Part shown: positions 22,883 through 33,879 of the stretch, one piece after another
Layout: every line of letters begins with the position of its first letter
How positions within the stretch are numbered: the stretch's first letter is position 1
Source of the DNA: Dipteris shenzhenensis
Taxonomy: Eukaryota; Polypodiophyta; Polypodiopsida; Gleicheniales
Assembly: GCA_047967505.1 (NCBI GenBank)
Contig: CM106538.1
Length of the DNA stretch: 64,000 nucleotides
Reading direction: 5' to 3' (one strand)
Translations under genes and position numbers: made by a program
Notes under the pieces: model-generated
What the model was told of the DNA's origin: nothing
The model's database searches: none
What the model saw: only the letters and a program-made list of their open reading frames with translations

Positions 22883-24853
22883 ATGGCATCTGATTCTCTT
22901 TCACAGATTGTCACTGAAAATCTTGACAAGAACAACTTCCAGGCATGGAAGTTTAGAATGACGAATTTCTTGATGGGAAAAGGCTATTGGGAGTTCATTA
23001 CAGGAAATGAAGAAGAACCTGTTCTTCCTAATGTTCCTAGTCAACAGGAAATGCAGGCATTCAAAGGATGGCATGAGAGAGCCAGGAAAGTTATGTACTG
23101 GCTGTCTATCAGTATTTCAGACTCCATGATTGTGCATATTCAGGATGCAAGTACGCCAAAGGTGGCATGGGATACTTTGGCTAAAATGTACAGCACAAAT
23201 ACGCAGGCCAAGAAAATGCAACTCAAACAAGAGTTGCATAATGTGCAGAGAGAAAACATGAGCATCAATGACTACCACATGAAGGTGAAGAAAATTGCGG
23301 ATGCACTTGCTTCCATTGGGTCGCCAGTGGATGATGATGATTTGGTTTCTGTGACCTTGAATGGTCTAGGAAAGGATTATGCACAGTTCCGGACATCCAT
23401 TGCCGTCCGTGAAAAATTTCCTGATTTTGAGGAGCTGATTGCTCTTCTAATTTCTGAAGAGCAGAGAAATGGTGGTGCATCTTCTTCAGTAGGAACTTCA
23501 AAAGAAACTATCTTCTACTCAAATGCTAGTAGAGGTAGAGGCAGAGGTAGAGGAGGCCGATCTGCAGGCCATGGTAGAAATCAGAATATGCAGCAAACGC
23601 AAGAAAACCAGTCCTATGCAGGAGGACGTGGTAACTCTAGAGGCAGGGGGAGCCAAAGAGGCCGTGGTGGATGGCAGAGAAGCCAAAATGCAAACAGCAA
23701 TGTTGAATGCTACTATTGTGGCAAAATGGGTCATATGGCTAAGGACTGCTATAAAAAGCAGAATGACATTATGAGTGGAAAATTGCAGCAAGGCAATTAT
23801 GCATCTTCTAGCAGGCAGGGTGATGACAGAAATGAGCATCTATTTATGGTGCATCATATGACCAATTCTGTGACAAGTGCAGAAGAACAAAATGATGTGT
23901 GGTATGTTGACTCAGGTGCGTCAAACCACATGACAGGTCATGCAGAATGGATGCAAGATGCAAGGAAGATGGAAAAGCCAGGATTTGTGGAGACTGGTGA
24001 TGATACTGCACATCCTATTGTGCAGATTGGCAAAATTCCTTTGTCTATGCAGGATGGGAAAAAGAAATACTTGTCTGATGTATTTCATGTCCCGAACATC
24101 ACCAAGAACCTAGTTTCTGTTGGTCAGATGGTTGAGCAGGGCTTGCAGGTCAGATTTAATCCTCATGGATGCTTTGTTGAGGATATGAAAAATAATGGTC
24201 GCTTGATAGCAAAAGGAAAGAAGAAGGGCAGGATGTTTACGTTGGATGCGGACATGCCTGAATTGAGTGCAGCAATGTTTGCACATGGGACCGGTGTAGT
24301 TGCAGATATTGATATCTGGCACAAACGCATTGGTCATGTTAATATACAGTGGCTTAAATCAATGCAAGCCCAAAATATTGTTGCAGGATTGCCTAAATTC
24401 AAGGTTGCAGAAATGCACAAGGTTTGTGAAGCCTGTCAATTTGGAAAACAGGCAAGGAAACCTTTTCCTAGGCATGTTCAAGAGAGTAAAAAGCCATTGG
24501 AATTAATCCACTCTGATGTGTGGACTACAAAAGCTGCATCTATTGGAGGCTGTCACTATTTTGTCACATTTATTGATGACTTCAGTAGAAAACTGTGGGT
24601 GTATTTTATGAAAAAGAAAAGTGAAGTGTTTGGGCACTTCAAAGTTTTCAAAGCTATGGTGGAAAAAGAAACAGGCCTGCAAATAAAATGCCTAAGGTCA
24701 GATGGAGGGGGAGAGTACCTCTCAAATGAGTTTGCAAGGATCTTGCAGGAGCATGGTATAAAGCAGCAATATTCATGCAGTCATACCCCACAGCAAATGG
24801 AATTGCAGAAAGGAAAAACAAGCATATTGGAGAGGTATCTCGGGCTATGCTAA
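22883..24853 (+). CDS. element D Gag, protease and N-terminal integrase
   Basis: Start ATG 22883 opens a 656-residue frame. Gag N-part begins MASDSLSQIVTENL, with a UBN2-type region (AWDTLAKMYSTNTQAKKMQL, residues about 90-110). A glycine/arginine-rich stretch (residues about 215-265) precedes the zinc knuckle CYYCGKMGHMAKDC (near 23710-23750), which binds the RNA genome. The aspartic protease motif WYVDSGASNHMTGH is near 23903. Integrase shows the HHCC zinc site (HKRIGH ... CEACQFGK), then HSDVWT and RSDGGGEY, two of the DDE catalytic acids. In the conserved TPQQNG motif one A is missing (AAA at 24795-24797, where C has AAAA), so this frame ends about 18 residues later at 24853 and pol continues in another frame. 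Otherwise it looks fully coding. Confidence 0.93.
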   Translation: MASDSLSQIVTENLDKNNFQAWKFRMTNFLMGKGYWEFITGNEEEPVLPNVPSQQEMQAFKGWHERARKVMYWLSISISDSMIVHIQDASTPKVAWDTLAKMYSTNTQAKKMQLKQELHNVQRENMSINDYHMKVKKIADALASIGSPVDDDDLVSVTLNGLGKDYAQFRTSIAVREKFPDFEELIALLISEEQRNGGASSSVGTSKETIFYSNASRGRGRGRGGRSAGHGRNQNMQQTQENQSYAGGRGNSRGRGSQRGRGGWQRSQNANSNVECYYCGKMGHMAKDCYKKQNDIMSGKLQQGNYASSSRQGDDRNEHLFMVHHMTNSVTSAEEQNDVWYVDSGASNHMTGHAEWMQDARKMEKPGFVETGDDTAHPIVQIGKIPLSMQDGKKKYLSDVFHVPNITKNLVSVGQMVEQGLQVRFNPHGCFVEDMKNNGRLIAKGKKKGRMFTLDADMPELSAAMFAHGTGVVADIDIWHKRIGHVNIQWLKSMQAQNIVAGLPKFKVAEMHKVCEACQFGKQARKPFPRHVQESKKPLELIHSDVWTTKAASIGGCHYFVTFIDDFSRKLWVYFMKKKSEVFGHFKVFKAMVEKETGLQIKCLRSDGGGEYLSNEFARILQEHGIKQQYSCSHTPQQMELQKGKTSILERYLGLC

Positions 24854-27246
24854 ATGAAAAAGATCTACCAGATTATTATTGGGCTGAAGCAGTTGCTACA
24901 GCAGTTTATATAATGAACAGGACTCCCACTGCAGCAATACATGGCATGACGCCAGAGGAGATGTATACTGGTAGGAAACCAGATATTTCTCATTTGAAGA
25001 TTTTTGGTTGCATTGCCTATGTCCATGTGCCAGATGAGTTGAGGTCCAAGTTGGATCCAAAAGCTGAGAAGTGCATCTTTATTGGTTATTCTCTGCAGCA
25101 GAAAGGGTATAGATGCTATAACCCTTCTGCACGCAAGTTCACAGTGAGTAGAGATGTTGTTTTTTATGAGATGAGCAGCTGGTATAAACCAGTAAATGTG
25201 ATGATTGATGTAGATGCACAAAATGGTAATGCTGCACAGAATGCACAGCAGCAATCACAGAATATCAGTGGACCTGGAGTGTCCTCTACCAGTGGTTCAC
25301 ATACTTCGCCATGGACAGGCAGATTGAGATCAGGAGAATCCCCTCAAAGCAATGCAGAGAGTGGTACGCAGGTATCACGAAAAGGAAAAGAGAAGGTAGA
25401 TCAGCCCATGTTTGATGTGAATGCAGGTCACTCTTATGTGGATGGTGAATCCAGTGGCTCAGAGCAGAGCATTGATGATGAGTTGGGTATTCCTTCTATT
25501 GTTACACCTGGAGTAAGGAAGACCAGGGATGTTTTGAGAGCACCTGGAAGTGAGCCTATTTTGCGCAGGTCTACCAGGGTTAGGTATCCTGTGGATAGGC
25601 TGAAATATGATGGATTTACAGCCATTCACTATGCCTATATGGTCAAAGTGATACAGGAACCAAAACCCACTTCTTTTGAGCAAGCCATGGGAAATGAAAA
25701 ATGGGAGAAAGCCATGGATGAAGAAATGGATGCCTTGGATGCTAATGCTACATGGGAATTGGTGCCTTTGCCTAAAGGCAAGAATGCAATTGGCTGTAAG
25801 TGGGTTTATAAGATCAAGCACAATGCAGATGGTTCTGTGAATAGATACAAGGCAAGATTAGTTGTCAAGGGGTATGCACAAACATATGGCATTGATTATA
25901 AAGAAACTTTCAGCCCGGTTGCAAGGATGGCAACCGTAAGAGCAGTCATTGCTATGGCTGCATCAAAGGGATGGTCTTTACATCAGATGGATGTAAAGAA
26001 TGCCTTCTTGCATGGTGATTTGCAAGAAGAGGTCTTTATGGAGCAGCCAGCAGGTTATGTTCATGCTATTCATCCTGAGTTTGTTTGCAGGTTGAAGAAA
26101 GCCTTGTATGGCTTGAAGCAAGCACCTAGAGCATGGTCTGACAAGATAGGACAGTATCTTGTCACTATTGGCTTTCAGATTTCCAAGGCAGATTTCTCAC
26201 TCTATGTGAGAAAAACAGAGAAAGGGATTATGCTGCTTGTCATTTATGTTGATGATTTGATCATCACAGGTGATAGTGATGAAGATATCCTTCATGTGAA
26301 AATGCTATTGAAGCAGAAGTTTGAGATGAAAGATTTGGGAGAGCTGCGTTATTTCTTGGGCATTGAGGTGATTAGATCACCAAGTGGGATACAGCTCTTG
26401 CAGAGGCAGTATGGATTGGACATGCTGTCCAAATATGGGATGACAGGCTGTAAGCCTATTTCAGTTCCTTTGGAGCAGAATGTGAAGCTGAGGGTAGATG
26501 CAGGTGAGCTTCTAGAAGACCCTACTATGTACAGACGCATAGTAGGAAGTTTGATTTACATGACTATTACCAGGCCAGATTTGAGCTATGCTGTTGGGTT
26601 GGTAAGTCAGTTTATGCAGGCTCCAAAGAAACCGCATTTGGATGTGGCTAGACACATACTTAGGTATGTGAAGTCCACATTGCAGTATGGACTATTTTAT
26701 GAGGCTGGGGTTCAGATACAGTTGCATGGATACACTGATGCTGATTGGGCTGGAAGTGTTTCTGATAGACGATCTACCAGTGGATATATGTTCTCTGTTG
26801 GGAGTGCTGCAGTCACTTGGAGCAGCAAGAAACAGCCTACAGTTGCCTTGTCGAGCACAAAGGCTGAGTACAGGGGTGCAGCAATGGCTGCATGTGAGGT
26901 AGCTTGGTTGCATAAGCTACTCTATGATATGCATCAGTCTACAGATGGGCCAGTTGTCATTTATTGTGACAACATGAGCAGTATACACTTGGCAAAGAAC
27001 CCAGTCTTTCATGCCAGAACAAAGCACATTGAGGTGCATTATCACTATGTGCGGGAGAAGGTTTTACTAGGTCTTATTGATCTAGTTTATGTCAGCACAG
27101 AGGATCAGGTAGCTGACATATTCACGAAAGCATTGGGCGCAGAGAAGCTGTGCAAGTTCAGAGACCTGCTTGGTGTGCAGGAATGGGGATTGAGCTCGAG
27201 GGGGAGTGTTGAGATATCGAGCTCCACTCGCGATATGCCAGGGTGA
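24798..27246 (+). CDS. element D C-terminal integrase, reverse transcriptase and RNase H
   Basis: The second frame of the element D polyprotein, open without a stop from about 24775 to 27246 and joined to the first only through the one-base shift near 24797. It starts in integrase (NGIAERKN, supplying the catalytic glutamate). The integrase C-terminal part ([10 protein letters not shown]...CIFIGYS) follows, then RT with CKWVYK, the QMDVKNAFLHGDL block and catalytic YVDD at 26245-26256. RNase H (YTDADWAGSVSDRRSTSGY, YCDNMSSIHLA) ends the protein, and the stop falls inside the 3' LTR. It would copy element RNA to DNA in virus-like particles. It has no start of its own, so it is silent unless the frameshift is bypassed. 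Confidence 0.93.
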
Positions 27247-27558
27247 CCGTTGTGTATTTATGTCACCGACTTGTTAGCTGGAGATGCGGTTGGTACACCG
27301 CCCACGAATAATAGCTGGATGACAGCTATCCTTATCTACACTAGTTCGTGGCTCAGTTAGTATGCCACCTTAGTTATTTGAGTTTGGTTTGAGACCCACA
27401 TATAGGGTTCTTCTATTTCTTTGTATTAGAGTTCTTTTGGCTTTCACAACTAAGAAGAGGAAAATTGTTTTCAGCCTCCACCTTTGTGTGTATTCCCCCA
27501 TTGTGATTGTGAGAAAGCTTCAAGTCAGACTCCTTCCCTCTCTCCCACTATCTTCACA
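27207..27558 (+). repeat. 3' LTR of element D
   Basis: 352 bp, preceded by the polypurine tract CGAGGGGGAG and followed by the TCCTT target duplication. Confidence 0.96.
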
Positions 27559-27563
27559 TCCTT

Positions 27564-27616
27564 GAGGATTACCAAAAAGCGAGCGAAGAAAAGCGAGCGA
27601 GGCCAAATAAGCGAGC
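27564..27616 (+). repeat. MULE2 terminal inverted repeat (left)
   Basis: GAGGATTACC followed by AAAAAGCGAGCG and two more AGCGAGC-type units. Iterated AGCGAGCG motifs are typical of a place where transposase could bind, and they are shared with both ends of MULE1. Confidence 0.75.
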
Positions 27617-28215
27617 ATGGACAAACAACAATGCAAGGTGTTATCTGTTTAATAACAACCACATCATATTCATCAGGACAGCCGATTACCACAATTTATG
27701 CTTCAAGAAAGCTTACCCACTCGCCTGCATCTTGGCTAGCATGTTTCCAGAAGTACATGTTCAAATCATGTTTCCTTTGCTGTGAAAAAGTAATGATAAA
27801 ATAAAACATTGAATGCTTTCAATAATGAGAATAGTAACATATTACATGAACTGCTCTTCATGTTGTTAGAAGACACCTTTTTTCTAAAAGTTATTAACTC
27901 CATAGCACAAAAAGAATATGTCATACAAAAAAAAATTAATATAAAAATTTGATGCTTCAAAATCTCTTCCAACCCTTGGAATGATTGTAGAAAATGTTTT
28001 TTCGTGCATTGCCAAAACATGGAAGCACACCTATGTATATCATCTGCTTCCAAAGGAAATATAAAAAAGGGACATCTAGGCTGCCTACTAAATGCTTGAT
28101 GGGTTTCTTCCACCTTCAAAAAATACAACTTAGTGCAGCTTCATGCAAGGAAGCACACCTACATATATTATCCGATTCTGAAGGAAATGCAAAAAAAGGG
28201 CATCCAAGCCATACA

Positions 28216-31200
28216 CTACATACTTGATGGGTTTCTTCTACCACCCATAGCTTGAAACAATTCAACTTTTGTCAATGCACCCTGATGCATAAACTGATGC
28301 ACCATTTCAGTTAAGCCCAAGACAACAATAAACACGAAGTATATGTGCTTGCAAGGCATGTAGGGACTTTTTCTTGCTTCCCTTTCTGTGAAATCAAGGC
28401 ATGTACAACGTGGAAACTCTGAAATCAAGACACTATATGTTAGCCCCTTGGACATTGATCCTGTTGTATGAACATGGAATACATGCACCTCATGTGGAAT
28501 AATGATGTTCTCTCTCACCACCTCCCCATTTTCTGTAACTGCCTTGTGTATCCTTTCCTTGAAATCTTTATTCAACTTACTTCTCCATGAAACAAGCTTT
28601 CCATCATGATGAGAAGGGCGCACATGGCTAGGTGTATGGATCTGTTGTGCGTAAGGAGGTCCCATCACACCAATAGAATCATCACTATTAAATATGAACC
28701 CTGCCTTACAAGGGCACCCCTCTCATCTACAGTCATTGATGTCCCACTTGCAACCTTCCATACACCTGGAGAGACCCCAGGAACACCTTGAATGGATTTA
28801 TCCACATTCCATGTATGGGTGACAGAAGTATTACAAAACCATACAAACTTCTCTATCACTCCATGAGAATGTTGCCTTCTTCCCTTAAAACAAGGGGCTG
28901 GCACACCATAACTTGCACTTCTACCAAGTGAACTGATTAGTGCCCCACATCGTCTCTGACTCTCTACCAAGTAGCCAAAGCATGTGACAATGCTATGTAC
29001 CAATTGGATTCATGAATATCTATCTCTTTACAAACCATGTCCTATGATGGGACTTTTAAAATCAATATGTCTTCTTTTTCCTATCACTCTCCTTGTTGTC
29101 ACTGTCATGTATTCTGGTCGATGACTATCATTTCCATGGACTGATGTTGAACATTTTGAACCCCTCTTTCTTCTTATGCTCACCGGTTCTGTTATTGGCC
29201 TATTCATCTCAAGAGATTGTATCCCAGCCTCTTCAATCATTGTGTGTGATAAATCCACAAGCCTATTTCTATCCCCTTTATCAGACCCACTACCATCAAG
29301 TATTCTTCGCCGGAGAGCATCCAAATTTGGTGCTGTACCCAAGTGTCTTCCATTCATAAAGGCATTGTAGTGGGCACTCTAAAGGACACTCATTGCAAGA
29401 TCTGATGCACAAGCATCATACAATGTTATGTGTTTTGCATATCCATGTGCTGCTCTCATGCTAGAATGTTTTGTCTCTAAAAGGTTCACTGTAGGAACAA
29501 ATCTAGAGTGCTCTTCTTGCCGCAAGAACATTTCCCCCCACTGGTTGACTCTAACATCCCACCAAGCAAGCCACGTATGCAATGTTGGTAGCTCACCCTC
29601 CTTCACATGAATCGGGGACCAATACAAATTCAATGTTTGTTTGCATTGGTCTGCAGAAGTTGAAGTTGTTGCCTCTCTCCACTTCCGACATAGAACTTTA
29701 TTCTCCTCCTGAAATTGTGGCTTAATGCATCGTCTGGTGTGCTCAACCATGCTCATCTCCCAATGGAAAACACAAGTTCTTTCTCTACCATCCATCACAT
29801 TTTCAGGTCCACCATTGTAAACAGTGCCGATAGCCAGCCAATTTGCTCCTGCTTCATCTGCCATGAATCCATGAAATTCAGGTTTTTTAAAACCATTCTT
29901 CTCCATTGTATTGTTCCCCAGAATCGAACTTGAGCATGGTTATCCTCCACCTTAAATTCACATATTGCTATAGTTAATAGTTCCCTTATGAATGGGTCAT
30001 ACACATGAGCACCCATTGTTGACCATCCCCTCACTCGATGCACATGGTCAAAATGAACCCATTGTGATCCCAAGCTTCCACCAGGCCGCATGCGATTCAC
30101 TAGATCAACTCCTGATCCTGGACCAATGGTCGACATTTTGAAGATATGTGGTTTTTGTTCATCTTGCAATTGTTCAAGAAATAGGATACTTTGTAGGTAT
30201 GGATATTTGCATCTCCTATTTAAATCAAGTATTGAATCCATTCCACCATCCCCTCCTCTAGCCTCACTTCTTGCGCTCTGCACCACTCTCTGAAGCCTCC
30301 TTCTCTGGGTCATTGGTGTAATGGTTTCAAGCACTTCTTTGAACTTTTGATCATCTAGCGGCTCCACAACAACCCCATCCTTTGCTAGCATCATCTCCAT
30401 CACAAGGTCTTGTTCCACAGACACCTCAATATTTTTGCAAGAGGAATTTCCATTCAACCTAGCACGCATTGAAATGAGATCCTCTATTGCATTTCCTTTG
30501 CTCGACTTCTACCTTTTTCAACTGGATGGTCATGGAAACCCACATGCACTGCGCATCTCGTTGCCTTCACTCGTTCATGGGGAAAGCAATAATATATAAT
30601 AGCACTGCATAGGTAAACACACTCTTGTATTGCATCACAATGCTTGCACACAAGTGACCCCAAGGCTGGATCAATGGGACCAAGTAGAGGAGGTCTCCTA
30701 AGCTTTCCTTCCCATTGTGTATCATTTAAAATTCCCATTCGTTCAAGGAAAGGACAATCCAAATTACAACATCTCAAATAACTTGAACATCTACTCATTC
30801 TCACAACACCATTGAAGCAGTTTTGCGAACATGTGGAATATTTTGTCCAAACATGACCATTAGCATTCTGTTCCATTCCAGACATTGGTGAACCCTTAGG
30901 CATAGGTGGAAGTTCGAAGACAATATATCCATCATAAGTTAGAGGAAGCTCAGTAACCTTCTCCACCCGAACTGCAGATTTGAGTGCAACATGAAGAGAA
31001 CTCTTAAAAGGAATCCTCTCTATAAGTGAAACCACACTATTCAGTTCATGATTCATAAATTCACCATGAGTACCTCTCTTATAGGACATGTGAACTCTTA
31101 AGGTTGATTGTTGGCCACCACTAATCTTGAACCCTTTCTGACCATCCTCTAAGTTCACCACTGGAAGTACAATGGCAAGCTCATCTATTCCAATTTCTTG

Positions 31201-31335
31201 ATGCAGTTCAATGTCCTCGTTCTCAATGTGAAAGTGTTCCTTAAGCTCCACCAATGAAACCTCTAGGAAAGGAGTGTCAAAACGAATGGTCAATGATTCG
31301 TGTTCTCCAAAGCGAATGAAAACTAAAAAAGGCAT
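28216..31335 (-). pseudogene. Mutator-like transposase with zinc-binding N-part and SWIM motif
   Basis: Six consecutive minus-strand frames form one gene remnant. The N-part (31335-30484) has a Cys/His cluster (CNLDCPF ... CKHC ... HVGFHDHP) resembling the WRKY/GCM1-type zinc region found in MULE transposases. The central part (30469-29379) has YDPFIRELLTIAI and GFMADEAGANW, then GRERTCVFHW, positions expected for a DDE-type catalytic core. The C-part (28668-28216) has a SWIM zinc motif, CTCLDF followed by PCKHIYF. Frameshifts lie near 30490 and 29910, a TAG near 29381 fits CAG-to-TAG decay, and the 29003-28665 part is in another frame. It would have cut and joined MULE ends, possibly also those of MULE1. 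It is inactive as it stands. Confidence 0.75.
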
Positions 31336-32225
31336 GATTCAAATGCTAGAGCCAAGATGTAGCACTAGACAACACCAACCAAAGAACAAGTAAAAGCTAG
31401 CTACACAAAGGGTCAAAGCAGGGAGGCAAAAGAAGAAATGGCATAGATGTGTTGGAGACCGAAGAGAATGGAGCAAAGAGAAGTGTTGAAAGAGCCACTG
31501 CATTGGATTATGGGAGAGAAGCAAGTTCATCTCTATAAGTGTCAAATGCAAATGGATGTCACTATTAGCATCCAAGGTGGTCGTTTAACTACAGGTCTTT
31601 ATTGAACAATATGTGTTTATTTGTTTAGAATAATGGTAATCTTTGAACAAGATGCCTTCATGCATATAGTAACTTGAATGACGCCTCCATGCATTTCATT
31701 CAGTAAGGGTGTACATTTAATATAAATGAATAAAAAGAGAAGTAACTTTCAAATTTATATATTGGTATTGAAAGACTAAAATATCAAGAAAAAAATTAAA
31801 GATTTATAATTACTATATTTTACTAGCAATAGTAGAATGAGTAGTATCTTCAAATCCATATCTAAAATGAAAACTATCGAAATGTGTTAGTTTACTTCAC
31901 ATTTGCATGAACGAGCAATATTACTATTTCCATCATGAGTCATTACATGGTGTTCTCCTCACTATTACAAGGTGTTAGTTATGCGGTCTTCTCCTACCGT
32001 CTAATAATGACCAGGCCTACAAAATCCCTCAAAAATCGTTTCTCTAAAGGCTACGCCTGCAAAATCTGTCTAATATTGACCATCGCCTGCAAAATCATTA
32101 CTACAAAATCGCTTACAAAATCTAGAGATATTATGAGGAAGGGCGTGGTGGGCTGGGTCAGATTCTATCTCTCTTTCTCTCCAGCCTTGAAGCGATTTTA
32201 TCTCTCTTTCTCTCGAGCCTTGAAG
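31336..32225. other. intergenic, AT-rich; no supported gene
   Basis: Promoter-side sequence of the MULE2 transposase and of the plus-strand gene that follows. A near-perfect tandem duplication of about 33 bp (TTCTATCTCTCTTTCTCTCC with AGCCTTGAAG) lies at 32162-32228. The missing right end of MULE2 could have been here, but I do not see it. Confidence 0.45.
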
Positions 32226-33804
32226 CTTCCCCCAAGAGTGAGAGGACTTTGTGATGATGTATCTTCACTCAAAAGTACATTTCAAGTGGAGGGCTATCTC
32301 CGAGAGAAAGGGTCTTTCATTGTATCTGTCTGCAAGAGTGATGGAGAGGAGATAGTTGTGACAGATGATATGAGGAAGAGTTGGTCTCCCACCTAGAGAG
32401 AGGTGGATGGGGAGTTTGAGAAAGATGTGATGTCTAACACTGACTTTCATTTTATGTCGCAAAAGATCATAGGACCACTGCATGGATGAGTGTTATCAAG
32501 GAAATCTTTCCTACAAACAAGAAAAGACATGTACGAGTGGTATGCACAATAATTGACCCAAGGAAAATTAGTGAGATTGCTCTCTTGGTAGGGCTACAAC
32601 GAATGAATTTGTAAGTACATGGACTCTTTGAATCTTCTCCACATTTGTGTTTTATGCTACTTTGCATTTATTGATTGGGTTGTGTACTTTGCTGTTTGTT
32701 TTCTAGCATGAATGAACATGCCATTATCAAACCCAGTCTAAGGGACATACTCATAAATGCACACAACATTTGTGAGTGTGACTCTATGGTGTTTATGAAA
32801 ACATTGTCTTCGAGTGAGATCAAATCAATAGAGAATTGGAGGGCTCAAGAGAGTAAAGGGAAGAAGCCATGGTTTCCATTGACAAGAGGTTATCTGGCAA
32901 GGCTTGTCTTCCAGGTAGAATGTTGCATTTGTATTGATGCTTAGATCTTTATCACTCCTTTGCTTTCTCTAATTGGAACTTATGTATGTAGGTTGAGTAC
33001 AATACAAAGCTTAAAAAAGCAATGGACAAAATATCTACAAAGCTACCTTTAGATCAAAGGGGAGAGGCAGAAGGAAAGCAGTGTACCATAATTCAAAAGA
33101 GAATTGTTGATAGGATGGGAAAGGTGTGAATTGAATTTTCTATACTTTGTTGCATTTATTTTGAAGTTAAGTGACTGACATGTCACCTTTGGATAGGTGT
33201 TGAATTGTATAGATCCTGGTCTTGGAGAGGCTTGGTTGGAAAAGTTGTTTGCCTTGCGCTTTGATGGTATGGACTCTTGCGTGACATTGGAGAAGCTCCA
33301 ACTCATTGCAAAGTCTGATTTGAGATTAGAAAAAAAAAATACTTTCCTTTCTTTGTTAGAAGCCACTAAACCTATGCGAGACATGTACTTCATGCCTGTG
33401 GGCGACCTTGAGTACAGAGGGTGTGTTTCTTCTACCAATACAAATCATCTTTCATGGTGTTTGTTTCAAGTTTCTTGCTAATGGCATGACTCTTATTTTT
33501 TTATTATAAAATTGCATCAACTTTTACTGTTTAGGTGGATTAGTAGAGAGATATTTTTGGAGAAGGTGGAGAGACAGTCATTGAAAGTGCTTGAAGATTT
33601 GAGGGTGATCACAATAATGGGCATGCCTTTGGATACCCCTAAGGATTACACATTGCAGCAATACATGGAGGATATAAAACAGGAGGGGAGAAAATATATG
33701 TTTGTGGTGCTAAGATCAAAGGAAACAAAGATGGAGAGCAAGGGTGGAAAAAAAGGAGATGGACTATCTGAGTTGGACATGGCTACTCATAGGGTGGTTT
33801 ATAG
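32226..33804 (+). pseudogene. five-exon gene fragment with ParB/sulfiredoxin-like motif
   Basis: Exons 32226-32610, 32707-32914, 32992-33123, 33197-33420 and 33535-33804. All four internal introns and the one opening at 33805 start with GT. The four complete ones end in AG, and phases agree across every junction. Exon 1 reads VEGYLREKGSFIVSVCKSDG and later KDHRTTAWMSVIKE. The latter resembles the DGNHR-type motif of ParB/Srx nuclease folds. Later exons read FPLTRGYLARLVFQ, LGEAWLEKLFALRFDGMD and MGMPLDTPKDYTLQQYMEDI. No family is certain. Exon 1 has a TAG at about 32394 and a frame change near 32455. The 3' end is lost at element I, so the gene is broken. It may belong with the methyltransferase-like gene at 58-64 kb (see findings). 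Introns suggest a host gene or a DNA-transposon gene, not a retrocopy. Confidence 0.55.
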
Positions 33805-33879
33805 GTATGTTCCCTAATACTTCCCATTTTCTTTTCTCTTGAAATCACCCCCCCCCCTCCTCCCTTCTTCCCACTCCCT

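Larger units (their letters stand above)
21987..27558 (+). mobile_element. Ty1/copia element D, nearly intact
   Basis: Full-length element of 5,572 bp. LTRs at 21987-22338 and 27207-27558 (352 bp each, 4 differences counted by eye, near 22116, 22251-22253 and 22305). The target duplication TCCTT is at 21982-21986 and 27559-27563. PBS and polypurine tract (CGAGGGGGAG) are in place. Coding capacity is complete except for a one-base deletion in integrase. It sits between the truncated LTR of C and the end of MULE2. Confidence 0.96.
27564..31335 (-). mobile_element. MULE2: decayed Mutator-like transposon, right end not found
   Basis: The left terminal sequence GAGGATTACCAAAAAGCGAG at 27564 is followed by further AGCGAGCG units (to about 27616). 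It is nearly the same as the revcomp right end of MULE1 (57203 inward), which has a 9-bp target duplication. A transposase pseudogene follows on the minus strand (28216-31335). I did not find a matching right end before element I. Element D lies exactly against the left end, sharing TCCTT. The interval 27617-28215 holds no gene. Confidence 0.75.
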
